Notes: generated from the sequence alone by a model not told the origin. Numbered from the stretch's first letter, positions 10,096 to 19,489 are shown. The stretch is DNA of 34,281 nucleotides from Chloroflexota bacterium (GCA_016875925.1 VGOO01000004.1:1-34281), one strand, 5' to 3'. Program-made: numbers and translations.

Positions 10096-13000
10096 TTAGC
10101 TTCCTGTTTCTCGCCTCCTATTCACCAGCACCATCACCGCAATCACGGTGACGTTGCCCAGGACGTTCAGCAGGAACATCGCCAGCACTATCTGTAACAA
10201 CTGGTTTGACATCTGTTGCTCTGGGTGCACTGGCTTGGGCAGCGTCTCAGTATTGAAGCTGAACACCGAACTGGGCTGGCTGGGATAGGGCCTGAGCGAC
10301 GTTACCTGCCAGAAGTAGCTTTTTCCGTAATCCAGCCTTCCCCGGTATTCAAATGCCGTGCCTGCTACTACCTCATCCACCAGCACTCTTATCAGTGCAG
10401 AATCCTCCGCCAGCACGAACCTGTATTCCGTCACCCCCTTGAACGGCGTCCAGGAAAACGCCGCCGATGACACCGATACACTACGGCTACAGTGAACTGG
10501 CCGCAGCGCCTGAACCCCAACTTGCGATGCTGCCACGGGTACCCCAGGCCCCACGGAGAAGCTGCGCTCATCAGACCACCAACTGCGGATTCTCTGGCCC
10601 GTGGCCGCCTCCCTGACCCTTATTCGGCAGTAATAGGTTGTGTTTACCTCGGGCAACATGCCGGGGATAATCCTGTACGTCGGCTGGGTAGTGAGAGATG
10701 GCTGATAGTATGGATTGTTCGCCGGCTCTGCCTCGGTAATCCGTAAGCTGAAGTCCTCGTCTCTGGCTAACTCGATTTCATATGCAGACGCCAGCGACAG
10801 TTGCTCCCACTTGAGGTCTATCTCCTGGTTCCGGCCGCTTACCGGGTCATAGTTCAAAGTCACCCCCTCAGCAGGTTCATTCAGCTTCGGACTGCTCCTG
10901 GCCAACGTATCGGTGAAAGCCCAGAGACGTCCTTGAGCCGGCGGGCTGTAAGCGCGGGCATCGATAGCCCACAAAGTTGTCTGTGAGATAGCCAGGGCAT
11001 CAGGCTCGGTTGTAAACCGTACGTCAGCAGTAAGGCCTGTTGTCAGCGAGTCCCAGTACATCCCTGGCTTGGGTATTCCGCTACGCGGGTACAAAGTGCG
11101 GTCCACCCCGCTGGCAGCCGTAAAGAAAGTGCCATAGAGTGCACCGCCACCGCCTAACGCCATGCCGTAGAAGCTGTTGTTGGGGGGCGCCAGGTCATCC
11201 CATTCATAGCTGGTGCCTATCGCCCAGCGATACATCCCGCCGCTGTCGTCAGCAACGTAGATAATCCGATTTCTGTTGAAGTAAGTGTCAAAAGCGACGT
11301 GCCTGTTGCCATTGCTGGGCGTTTGCTCGGTTATTTTTGTCCAGCTTTGTCCGCCATCTGCCGAGAAAGCAATAGGCGATACTGAACTTGTAGCTGCTCC
11401 CACCAGGACATAGTCGCCATGTATGGCAATTGTGTGCGCACTTATCAGGCCAGAATCCACGCCATCCTCCCAAGTCCAGCTTTTGGAATAGCTGCCGCGC
11501 CGCACCTGGCCATCGGCTTGCAGCACCAGCAGCGTCTGGCTATCGGCTGCTACCATGTCCTGTATGATGAAGCCAGGCATACAGTTGTACCAAATCTGAC
11601 CACTGTCCGTGGAGTGCCGCACCATGTCAGTGCCCTGGTTGCCCCAGAAGACCGTGGCCCCATCCTTTGTCTCCGGCGCCAGTCGCAGAATAGGTGATTC
11701 TCCCATCACGCACAACACCCGCTCCCAGGGCTGTCCCAGGAACGGACTTTGACTGCGCCACACGCTGTCGAAGCCGGCGTCGTTTACCGTAGCCAAGTAG
11801 AGGGTTGATTCGTCGTAAGCAGGAAACACGCTTTTCAGCCAGTTGACGACAGTATCGATGAGCCCTATCTGATTCCAAGATATCCCATCATCGCGTGTTA
11901 TGGAGACCGCTGATTCATCGAGGCTCTGGCCATTCCAAGAAACATCATGCGGATTTGCCCATTTCTGCGGCGTATTGCGGTTTCCAGAGCCGGTGCCGCC
12001 AAAGGCCGCAGAGCCGTCTGAAACCCAGGCAATCTGGGCATTGGCATAGCCGTGGTTGCCTCCGCCGGTAGGCGGCTTCAGCGACAAGCTCCATATAGGG
12101 CACGATTCCAGTGGATTGTGGCAAATCCAGACCCTGCCCGCAGCTTCAGAGGCGGTTGCTCCCACTTCACCAGCCAAAAGCTTCCCCTTCTTGCTATCAC
12201 CATGGTAAGCGATGGTGCTTATCCGAGCGTTGCTGCCACAGCCTGGCATCTTCATCCTGGTAATCAATGTGTCGTTGAGCCGATAGGCATCGTCCAGAAC
12301 TTGGCTGGTTCCTTGTGCCTTCCCATCAGAGTCATAGCTGGCGAAAATGACCCGTTTTTCCCGCGATGTTCCCAGGAAATCTCCTGGCAGGTCGATGTCA
12401 CCAGTGATAAGCTGGTTTTCACCGCTGCCGCTACTGCCGCTTTGGTCTGGCGTGCACATCTCCACTGGCCAGTTGGCGTCCATGTTCCAGCGGCTGGTAT
12501 TGGCTGCTACGTCTCGATAGCCCAGGTGGATGTAGGTACGTTGTGTGGTCGATGCCATAGCTACCAGGCTGAAATCCGTTGTGTAGTTTGGTGAACAGGC
12601 AATGGCAATCACGTCACCCTTGCCAAAATCCTGCGTCTTCCAGCCGCCTAAGCCGGGATAAGTCAGGACATAGACCTCCCCTTGTCCGTTGCCATCCGCA
12701 GGGTTGCGGCTGCAAACTATGATGTCGTGCACAGGCTTGCCCGCCAGTTCGTAGCCCGGAGAGAGGACGATGTCCCCCACTTGCTCACCTCCGCCATAAA
12801 CCCATGGTATAGCTCCGGCGTAATACCAGGTGGTGCCGCCATCGGTTGAAAGGTAAATCTCTCGCCTCAAGGTTCCGGGGGCGTTAAGACAGACTACCGC
12901 TACCAGGTTGGAATCATCTGGCGCTACGGTAATGTCCATGACCGGAAACCTCGGCTGGGGCATAGCCGTCACCAGATATTGTGTGGACTTGGGACTCCAG

Positions 13001-13302
13001 CTATATCCGCCGTCAGTGCTCTTCCAGATGCCGGGAATAACTACTGGCCCGGAAGAAGCGTTGGGAATGTCTATGGCATACAGCGTATTGCCATCAGGAG
13101 AAACCGTTATAGCGTTGATTTCAGAGGGCGAGAGGATGTCGTTTTTCTCCGGCGTGCTTGCCGGAGTGTCGATAATCGCCCATTTCAGCACCGCTGAACC
13201 TGGGGGAGAAGCGGAAACAGTCGCCGACAACGCAGGAAAGGCCAACAGGCAGGCCAGGCAGACTAGCGTCAGAGTGATGCCATAGAACCTCGTCATGCAC
13301 AT
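10096..13302 (-). CDS. Large secreted, membrane-anchored protein with BNR/Asp-box (sortilin/VPS10-like) propeller and C-terminal Fn3-like domains
   Basis: Signal peptide; repeated Asp boxes (STDGGYSW, STDGGTTW, TRDDGISW, STDSGQIW, SADGGQSW); C-terminal TM helix IVLAMFLLNVLGNVTVIAVMVLV followed by NRRR. Confidence 0.85.
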   Translation of the reverse strand: MCMTRFYGITLTLVCLACLLAFPALSATVSASPPGSAVLKWAIIDTPASTPEKNDILSPSEINAITVSPDGNTLYAIDIPNASSGPVVIPGIWKSTDGGYSWSPKSTQYLVTAMPQPRFPVMDITVAPDDSNLVAVVCLNAPGTLRREIYLSTDGGTTWYYAGAIPWVYGGGEQVGDIVLSPGYELAGKPVHDIIVCSRNPADGNGQGEVYVLTYPGLGGWKTQDFGKGDVIAIACSPNYTTDFSLVAMASTTQRTYIHLGYRDVAANTSRWNMDANWPVEMCTPDQSGSSGSGENQLITGDIDLPGDFLGTSREKRVIFASYDSDGKAQGTSQVLDDAYRLNDTLITRMKMPGCGSNARISTIAYHGDSKKGKLLAGEVGATASEAAGRVWICHNPLESCPIWSLSLKPPTGGGNHGYANAQIAWVSDGSAAFGGTGSGNRNTPQKWANPHDVSWNGQSLDESAVSITRDDGISWNQIGLIDTVVNWLKSVFPAYDESTLYLATVNDAGFDSVWRSQSPFLGQPWERVLCVMGESPILRLAPETKDGATVFWGNQGTDMVRHSTDSGQIWYNCMPGFIIQDMVAADSQTLLVLQADGQVRRGSYSKSWTWEDGVDSGLISAHTIAIHGDYVLVGAATSSVSPIAFSADGGQSWTKITEQTPSNGNRHVAFDTYFNRNRIIYVADDSGGMYRWAIGTSYEWDDLAPPNNSFYGMALGGGGALYGTFFTAASGVDRTLYPRSGIPKPGMYWDSLTTGLTADVRFTTEPDALAISQTTLWAIDARAYSPPAQGRLWAFTDTLARSSPKLNEPAEGVTLNYDPVSGRNQEIDLKWEQLSLASAYEIELARDEDFSLRITEAEPANNPYYQPSLTTQPTYRIIPGMLPEVNTTYYCRIRVREAATGQRIRSWWSDERSFSVGPGVPVAASQVGVQALRPVHCSRSVSVSSAAFSWTPFKGVTEYRFVLAEDSALIRVLVDEVVAGTAFEYRGRLDYGKSYFWQVTSLRPYPSQPSSVFSFNTETLPKPVHPEQQMSNQLLQIVLAMFLLNVLGNVTVIAVMVLVNRRRETGS

Positions 13303-13353
13303 CCGTTTTCAGCCGCGCGGTTATGGTCTTAGAATCACGCTTACGACCAGCAC

Positions 13354-13797
13354 TCAATCAAGCGGATTGACCGTTTTTATCTCGGAGTACTTCTTAAAGT
13401 CGTCAGTGTTAGCCGTGTATATCGTCCTGACCCTGTTCTGCAGCATAGTAGCCACGATCTGGGCATCGAAGATGTCGGGACCAATGACCTGATGCTGCTC
13501 GGCCAGCGCCAGAGTCAATCGCAATATGTCCTCGTTGGGAGCTAGTTTCAGTATGTCGCTATCAAGATAACCCTCAACAGCTTCCGCAGCCTGACCGGGT
13601 TTGAGGGGTCTAGCCACCTTCCTGGAGTTAGTCACTGTAGCAAAGAACTCAGCTAACACCTGGGTGGATAGGCAGGCAGGCAAATCCCCGTCGTTTATAC
13701 TCTGGATAACAGCTTTAGCCTTAGCATGATGTAGGCTATCTTCATTTGACGCATACACCAAAATATTGGTATCAATGAAAACAGGCTCAGCCATCAC
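13354..13797 (-). CDS. PIN-domain ribonuclease toxin (VapC-like)
   Basis: FIDTNILVYASNEDS, acidic residues, DIFDAQIVATMLQNRVRTIYTANTDDF. Confidence 0.88.
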   Translation of the reverse strand: MMAEPVFIDTNILVYASNEDSLHHAKAKAVIQSINDGDLPACLSTQVLAEFFATVTNSRKVARPLKPGQAAEAVEGYLDSDILKLAPNEDILRLTLALAEQHQVIGPDIFDAQIVATMLQNRVRTIYTANTDDFKKYSEIKTVNPLD

Positions 13798-14072
13798 AGG
13801 TTTTCGTAAATCTCTCTTCTAGATAAATCGCCGCACACCTCTCCCAGTCGATATGTCTTCAACTTTATCGGCTTTTCCAGTTTTCTTCGTGCTTTTACAG
13901 AAGTCAGCCATTCCTTGCTCCTCAGCCAATCGCTGAAACGGCCCTCGGGTATCCTCCACCTGCCACCAACCTTAATAGCAGGAAGCAGCCCTTGCTCCGC
14001 TTTCCGTGTGACCGTCTCAACACGCAGCCTCAAGATGTCAGCTACCTCTTTAGTAGTCAGCAATTTTTCCAT
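13794..14072 (-). CDS. Excisionase/MerR-like HTH protein, probable antitoxin of the PIN toxin
   Basis: LLTTKEVADILRLRVETVTRKAEQGLLPAIKVGGRWRIPEGRFSDWL (HTH_17 type); 4-nt overlap with the toxin gene. Confidence 0.8.
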   Translation of the reverse strand: MEKLLTTKEVADILRLRVETVTRKAEQGLLPAIKVGGRWRIPEGRFSDWLRSKEWLTSVKARRKLEKPIKLKTYRLGEVCGDLSRREIYENL

Positions 14073-14229
14073 ATCAAACTGATTTTAGCGCATAATACAT
14101 GATTTATCAAACAGCAAACCAAATCGATTCACCACTGCGTTAACCATCCCGCTAAACATGCCGATATGAGGGGAGACAATCATGGCGGTCTCGGCGCAAA
14201 AATAACGGGAATAATGCTCTGCTTTCCAC

Positions 14230-15519
14230 CTACTGCTCTTGTATCACCACCGGCTCTATCCAGACAACGTAGTCGTCTTCCCAGCTCGGGCCAGCTTCTA
14301 CCCGCAATACGAAAAAGACCTTCTGGCCTGCCAGTGCTCCCAGGTCCGCTTCAACCACGTCTAGCATTCCATCATAGACCACCTTCAAGCTTCTAAGCAC
14401 CACAAGGCTGCCGCTGGGGTCCATGATACCGAAGGAAACCGTAGCTCCGTCAGTCTTGCTGGCATCCTTCCTTAAGCCCACTTTGGCGCTGAACTTTGCT
14501 TTCTGCGGGACCACGAACTCCCGTGTCTGTGCTTCCATGCCATATTGCTTAGTGACAGGCTCCCCAAAAGTCCCCTGAATTACACCAAAAGGAACCTGCT
14601 GTGGATACATAGCCAGAGCATTGGGATAGCTACGGTCGTCTTCCAGGGCATATTTACTAAGGAAGGCTGCTCCCTTGGAATCACTGGCCACCATGGGCCA
14701 TTTCAGAAGCCCTGCCCCGCTCCGCCAAACAGCCTGATGCGCCTGCTCCACAAAATCAAATCCCCCCAAGAAGCCCAGCACTATGGAATTGCAGTTATTG
14801 AGCTCATCGCTTTCTTTAACATCATCGTTTACATCAGCGCACACCTTAATCTTTACGGGCGCAGGTGCAGACGAGGGAAAGTCGGGAGTAACCCCTGCCT
14901 CCAACACCTGCAGATGGTACTGGTGAAAGACTCCGGTCACCTCCTGGCCGCCGGGAACCGCGTCCAAGTAGTCTGTTGCCTTCTCAATATTGTCCAGGTA
15001 GAGTTTCGAAAGGCTCAATTTCGCCTCGACATTTCCCAGATTCATTACCTTATAGTAAACAGTATCTCCTATAAACCAGATGTCCGTAACCGTCAGGTCA
15101 GGTATTCCTGCCGCAGGTGGTTTCACTGCCACTGTTATAGTGCCAGTAGTACTGCCAGAGGAATTGGTAGCAGTGAGGGTGAAGGTAGTGCTGCTAGACA
15201 GTGGAAGCACCTGGCTACCCACCTGCTGCACTGTACCGATGTATGGCTGTATAACCACTGTATTAGCTCCAACTACATTCCAGCTCAATGTCACAGATTG
15301 TCCCTGGTAGACAGTCTCAGGGCTGGCCGAAAAAGAATTTACCACTGGCCTTTGGCCAGGTGTCTCCGGAGCGCCGGAAGGGGGAGGAGATGCTGGAGTC
15401 ACCGGAGCCGGTGTTGCTGCCGGTTCGCCTTTCCTGACCACCTTGATGCACCCCACCAGCATGCCCGCCACAAGAATCAGCAACAGAATTACCGCCACAT
15501 AGTTCATGTATCTTTTCAT
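14230..15519 (-). CDS. Predicted lipoprotein with Ig-like and CARDB domains
   Basis: Lipobox LVGC; Pro-rich linker; VNSFSASPETVYQGQSVTLSWNVVGANTVVI; PDLTVTDIWFIGDTVYYKVMNLGNVEAK. Confidence 0.8.
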   Translation of the reverse strand: MKRYMNYVAVILLLILVAGMLVGCIKVVRKGEPAATPAPVTPASPPPSGAPETPGQRPVVNSFSASPETVYQGQSVTLSWNVVGANTVVIQPYIGTVQQVGSQVLPLSSSTTFTLTATNSSGSTTGTITVAVKPPAAGIPDLTVTDIWFIGDTVYYKVMNLGNVEAKLSLSKLYLDNIEKATDYLDAVPGGQEVTGVFHQYHLQVLEAGVTPDFPSSAPAPVKIKVCADVNDDVKESDELNNCNSIVLGFLGGFDFVEQAHQAVWRSGAGLLKWPMVASDSKGAAFLSKYALEDDRSYPNALAMYPQQVPFGVIQGTFGEPVTKQYGMEAQTREFVVPQKAKFSAKVGLRKDASKTDGATVSFGIMDPSGSLVVLRSLKVVYDGMLDVVEADLGALAGQKVFFVLRVEAGPSWEDDYVVWIEPVVIQEQ

Positions 15520-15576
15520 TTCGCCACCTCCATAACCTGAATGAATCGCCTTTCCATGACCAATAGGAATGCAGCG

Positions 15577-15605
15577 ATTATATCACCCGTACCCATGTGC
15601 CACAA
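15577..15605 (-). promoter_or_regulatory. Putative promoter of the 14230-15519 lipoprotein gene
   Basis: Minus strand TTGTGG (15605-15600), 17 nt spacer, TATAAT (15582-15577). Confidence 0.45.
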
Positions 15606-15641
15606 CACATTGATATTACTTGTATCTGAGGAACCATATGG

Positions 15642-15722
15642 AAGGCAAATAAAGAAGCTCGGATACTATCCGAACCAGCCGATTTCCATCAGCAGTCCGC
15701 AGAATCCGAGCTTCTTGCCTTA
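15642..15722 (-). terminator. Large inverted repeat / probable terminator downstream of the 15765-16817 lipoprotein gene
   Basis: Minus strand AAGGCAAGAAGCTCGGAT ... ATCCGAGCTTCTTTATTTGCCTT; stem followed or interrupted by the U-rich run TTTATTT. Confidence 0.55.
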
Positions 15723-15764
15723 ATTAATCTTGATACTATAGACTCGTCTTGCTTGGGAGCACTC

Positions 15765-16817
15765 TTACTGACTTATCCTGGGATTTACCCATGTTAGCCA
15801 GTCATCTTGCCATGAGGCTCCGGCCTCTACCTTCAAAATGAAGAGCGCTTTCTGACCGGCCAGGCTGCTCAGGTCAACCTCGAAGTTGTCCAGCTTGCCG
15901 TCATAGTTCACTTTCATTGTCTTCAACCATACCAGGTTGCGGTTAGGCTCCACATAACCAAAGGAGACAGTAACACCGTCGGTCTTGGCATCCTCTCTGA
16001 AGCCGACTTTTGCTGTGAATTTAGCAAGCTCGGGTATCTTAATTTCTTGTATGGCAGCAGGTGTATAAGGATTGTCAGAATAAGGCTGTCCAAATGTACC
16101 CTGTATAGTACCATTGCTCTTGTGCGGCGGGTACATAGCCAATGCACCATGGTAAAACTGCCCGTCTTCCAGCTTGTAGTTGCTGGGGAAAGCGGCACCC
16201 TTCTCATTAGTTGGCGACAGGTACCACTGTATCTTATCATTGCCACTCATCCACTCGGCTGTGGTGGCATACAGTATGAAATTGTACACAAAAGGCTGAC
16301 CCATGACCTTTTCCAGGCAGTTGTTGGTCTCATTGCTTTCCTTGGTGGTGTTCTCGGTGTCAATGCAGACCTTCGCGGTTAATGTAAGCCTCTGTGCCCC
16401 TATATCCGAAGCTTTGGGCGGATCTTTTTCTTCATATCCTGGGAAGGACCAGCGCTGGAAAACCGCAGTTACTTCCTGGCCAGCAGCTATGGGCTCAACA
16501 TAGTCATCCGACTTTTGCACGCCATCCACATGTAGAACTGCCTTTCCACCCTGTGATGCGGCGGTGCCCAAGTTTGCTACCTTGTAGAAGAGTTGACCCT
16601 GTTGATGCCACAGGTCTTTGACTACCAGGTCTGCAGTGCCTTGAGCCACGGGGGGAGCAGCAGTTGGTGGCGCTGATGGTGTAGGCTGGGGAGCAGGCGC
16701 CGGTGCTGGTGCCGGAGCAGCAGTTGGTTTGCTGGGGGCGCAACCAACCACAGGGCTGATTAACACTACCAGCGACAACACGGCCACCAGCGGCAGCCAT
16801 CTTGTCCATTTGTTCAT
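15765..16817 (-). CDS. Predicted CARDB-domain lipoprotein, paralogue of the 14230-15519 product
   Basis: Lipobox VVGC; Ala/Pro-rich linker; ADLVVKDLWHQQGQLFYKVANLGTAAS; C-terminal domain GTIQGTFGQP...AKFTAKVGFREDAKTDGVTVSFG...LAGQKALFILKVEAGASWQDDW shared with the neighbour. Confidence 0.8.
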   Translation of the reverse strand: MNKWTRWLPLVAVLSLVVLISPVVGCAPSKPTAAPAPAPAPAPQPTPSAPPTAAPPVAQGTADLVVKDLWHQQGQLFYKVANLGTAASQGGKAVLHVDGVQKSDDYVEPIAAGQEVTAVFQRWSFPGYEEKDPPKASDIGAQRLTLTAKVCIDTENTTKESNETNNCLEKVMGQPFVYNFILYATTAEWMSGNDKIQWYLSPTNEKGAAFPSNYKLEDGQFYHGALAMYPPHKSNGTIQGTFGQPYSDNPYTPAAIQEIKIPELAKFTAKVGFREDAKTDGVTVSFGYVEPNRNLVWLKTMKVNYDGKLDNFEVDLSSLAGQKALFILKVEAGASWQDDWLTWVNPRISQ

Positions 16818-17004
16818 GGCAATACCTCCTTCTTATGTTTGGTAATGCCAAGTTTAGACCAGTCCACACCCATGAGCATCAACCGTTAGACCTAAAACCG
16901 GCTGGTACTTTGGTACTATCGCTGGAGGCCAAAAGTATGAAATTGGCAGGCACAAAATGGTGGCACTCTGCGTTGGTGCTTCGTGACAATGTCGGGAGTC
17001 TGGA

Positions 17005-17523
17005 TTAGCGGTGCCGCTTCACCTGGAACCTGTAGAGTCGGACAGGCTCGTCAGGGGCTATACCTGCCTTCAAGCGGCAGATGCGTATCTGTTCTTCCAC
17101 GCTGTCCACGCCTTCCAGGTCGGGAAGTAACAGCCCTCTCCTGTAGCCGCACTCCACAATTACGCCGTATTTTTTGTGGTCCAGCCTTTCGATACTATCT
17201 ATAGGCTCCGGCCGCGTCAGCACGTCCACGCTGTATTCCAGCTCGCTCAACTCTGAAGGGCTGACCGGCAGGAAACGAGGGTCACGCGTGGCTGAACTGA
17301 TAGCATTGGCTACAATCTCCTCGGCAACATTGCTCCGCGTCGGCTCGAAGGTGCCGATACAGCCTCTAAGCTCACCATGCTTTTTCAAGGACACGAATAC
17401 CCCGGCCCTTTCTCTCATCTCTGGAGATAGTTCCTTCGGCTTCAACGTTTTTCCCTGTCCTACATAGCTTTCTACTGCCTCTCTAGCCAACTGCACCAAA
17501 GGGTCAAGCTGTTTTTTCATCAT
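17005..17523 (-). CDS. AMMECR1-domain protein (AmmeMemoRadiSam system protein A)
   Basis: GVFVSLKKHGELRGCIGTFEPTRSNVAEEIVANAISSATRDPRFLPVSPSELSELEYSVDVLTRPEPI: AMMECR1 LRGCIG motif. Confidence 0.95.
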   Translation of the reverse strand: MMKKQLDPLVQLAREAVESYVGQGKTLKPKELSPEMRERAGVFVSLKKHGELRGCIGTFEPTRSNVAEEIVANAISSATRDPRFLPVSPSELSELEYSVDVLTRPEPIDSIERLDHKKYGVIVECGYRRGLLLPDLEGVDSVEEQIRICRLKAGIAPDEPVRLYRFQVKRHR

Positions 17524-17541
17524 TAACCTCTGGAATGTTTC

Positions 17542-18348
17542 TCAGGACCTGATTTCGAACGAAGCCACCAGATAACCTACGCCAAACGGCCCTTCATAAG
17601 ATAGCACTTCTGGCTTTACCTTTAGCCCGTCTAATGCTCCCAATAGTATAACAAAGGAACGCAGACCACACTCACCCGCTCGCTCAACAAGCTCCCTATC
17701 AAAGTTCAATATACTGTTGGTGTCCATTTGCGATAATGCTTGCACTAGCTTCTCGTCGAATATCTTGCCGTGTGGGTCATAGCCCGCCGGTGCGCTGGGG
17801 ATGAGCCGATGGGATAGGTCGCCGCTGGCAACGATAGCCACTTTCTTTTTGCTCTGCTCCGCTGCTTTCCTGATAGCTTTACCGAAGGCGAAGTGGGTCG
17901 CCAGCGGTAGCCAGGAGAAGGTCAGAGGCACCAGCGCCATTCCTTTCATCGCAGGCAATAGGTAGTGAAGGGGCGCCATTACACCATGGTCTAGCTCGTA
18001 GCCCTTCTCTCCAATAGACTTCACCGCTATACCAGCCGCCTCGGCTTCTTTTGTTATCAGCTTCACCATCTCCAGGTCATTGTCGAAATGATGGGTTGGC
18101 CCTCTGGCTCCCCAGCGGCGCATATCGCCATCGCACGACTTCGCCGTTAGCATTCCCATGGCGTTATCATGGTATTGTCCGTGAGGGCTGATAGCCAGCA
18201 CGGTCTGCGGGTTCTGCTTCGCCAGCCGCTGGCGGAGCGTATCCATAGCCTCTAGTGTTGCCGCAATCGCCCTTTCTTGCCCCTTTCCCACATCTGGAAC
18301 CATCAACGGCGGATGCGGCACAATGCAACCAAATACTATTCCTGCCAT
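17542..18348 (-). CDS. LigB-like extradiol-dioxygenase/MEMO-superfamily protein (AmmeMemoRadiSam system protein B)
   Basis: GCIVPHPPLMVPDVG, AISPHGQYHDNAMGM, LDHGVMAPLHYLLP, IVASGDLSHRL; adjacent to AMMECR1 and radical SAM genes. Confidence 0.88.
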   Translation of the reverse strand: MAGIVFGCIVPHPPLMVPDVGKGQERAIAATLEAMDTLRQRLAKQNPQTVLAISPHGQYHDNAMGMLTAKSCDGDMRRWGARGPTHHFDNDLEMVKLITKEAEAAGIAVKSIGEKGYELDHGVMAPLHYLLPAMKGMALVPLTFSWLPLATHFAFGKAIRKAAEQSKKKVAIVASGDLSHRLIPSAPAGYDPHGKIFDEKLVQALSQMDTNSILNFDRELVERAGECGLRSFVILLGALDGLKVKPEVLSYEGPFGVGYLVASFEIRS

Positions 18349-18351
18349 GAC

Positions 18352-19398
18352 CTACCTCCTCAACTTGACTTCCCGCGGCACGGTTTTGACATTCATCTCC
18401 GAACCGCAGAACTTGCACTTCGAACCATTCAAGCCAACCACCCTGGTGTTATATCCCTGCCTCTCTATCACTAGCTTGCCGCAGCAATAACAGACCGTGT
18501 TCTCGCTGCTGTGCCCGGGCACGTTCCCCAGGTAAACAAAGCGCAGCCCTGCCTTTTTACCCAGGCTATAAGCCTTCTCCAGTGTCTTTATGGGCGTCGG
18601 CGGCAGATGGGTCATGTCGTGCTGTGGATAGAATCGGGTCACATGCCAGGGCGTAAGCTCTCCCAGCGAATCTCTTATCCAGCAGGCAATGCCTCTAAGC
18701 TGCTCATCATCATCGTTCATGGTAGGCACTATATTTGTCACCACCTCTACATGCATCTCCCATTTCTCCTGCGCCCTCACCGCCACCTCCAGTATCCCTT
18801 GCCACCGCGGAATGCCAGCCAGATTTCGGTACAAGGCATCAGAAAATCCCTTGATATCCACCCTCCAGGCATCCAGGTAGGGCCCGATGGTGTCCAGCGC
18901 CTCGGGCGTCATGTAACCATTCGTCACATACACCGTGTAAAGCCCGCTCTCCTTGGCCAGCTTTGCCGAGTCCAGCGTATATTCGAACCAGATGCTAGGC
19001 TCATTATATGTCCAGGAAATGCCGGCACAGCCACGTGCCTTAGCCGTTCTGATTGCGTCTTTGGGCAACATTATCTGCGAGGCGTCAGCCATCCTGTGCG
19101 GCTCCTCCACGCAGGAAATCGTCCAGTTCTGGCAGTGATGGCAGTGGAAATTGCATCCCCACGTGCCCAGCGAAAAACAGCCGGTTCCCGGGAAGAAGTG
19201 AAATAGCGGTTTCTTCTCTATGGGGTCTGCCGCCACTGATGACGCCTGGGCGTAGTTCAGAACCTGGAGCGCACCATCCGCGTTCTGTCGCACCCGGCAC
19301 ACGCCGTATTTCCCCGGGTTAATCAGGCACCGCCACTGGCAGACGTGACAGCGCACACGCGACCCCGGGAGCTTCTCATAGAGCAACGCCTCTTGCAT
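18352..19398 (-). CDS. AmmeMemoRadiSam system radical SAM enzyme
   Basis: VRCHVCQWRCLINPGKYGVCRVRQN and radical SAM CNFHCHHC; ISWTYNEPSIWFEY. ORF track opens at 19470; ATG at 19398 preferred. Confidence 0.93.
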   Translation of the reverse strand: MQEALLYEKLPGSRVRCHVCQWRCLINPGKYGVCRVRQNADGALQVLNYAQASSVAADPIEKKPLFHFFPGTGCFSLGTWGCNFHCHHCQNWTISCVEEPHRMADASQIMLPKDAIRTAKARGCAGISWTYNEPSIWFEYTLDSAKLAKESGLYTVYVTNGYMTPEALDTIGPYLDAWRVDIKGFSDALYRNLAGIPRWQGILEVAVRAQEKWEMHVEVVTNIVPTMNDDDEQLRGIACWIRDSLGELTPWHVTRFYPQHDMTHLPPTPIKTLEKAYSLGKKAGLRFVYLGNVPGHSSENTVCYCCGKLVIERQGYNTRVVGLNGSKCKFCGSEMNVKTVPREVKLRR

Positions 19399-19489
19399 CA
19401 ACCAACCCCCATGCGTATTATAACAAAATCCCAAAACCAAAAAGATGGCAGCGTTCATCGTTGTAATCAATCAAAAACATCGCTGTAAT

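Noticed and set aside
14545-15540. 331-aa plus-strand ORF opposite the CARDB lipoprotein
   Set aside because: Long but antisense to a lipoprotein with signal peptide, lipobox and a paralogue next door; composition is not protein-like.
18511-19206. 231-aa plus-strand ORF opposite the radical SAM gene
   Set aside because: Antisense shadow; the minus strand has the CxxxCxxC radical SAM motif.
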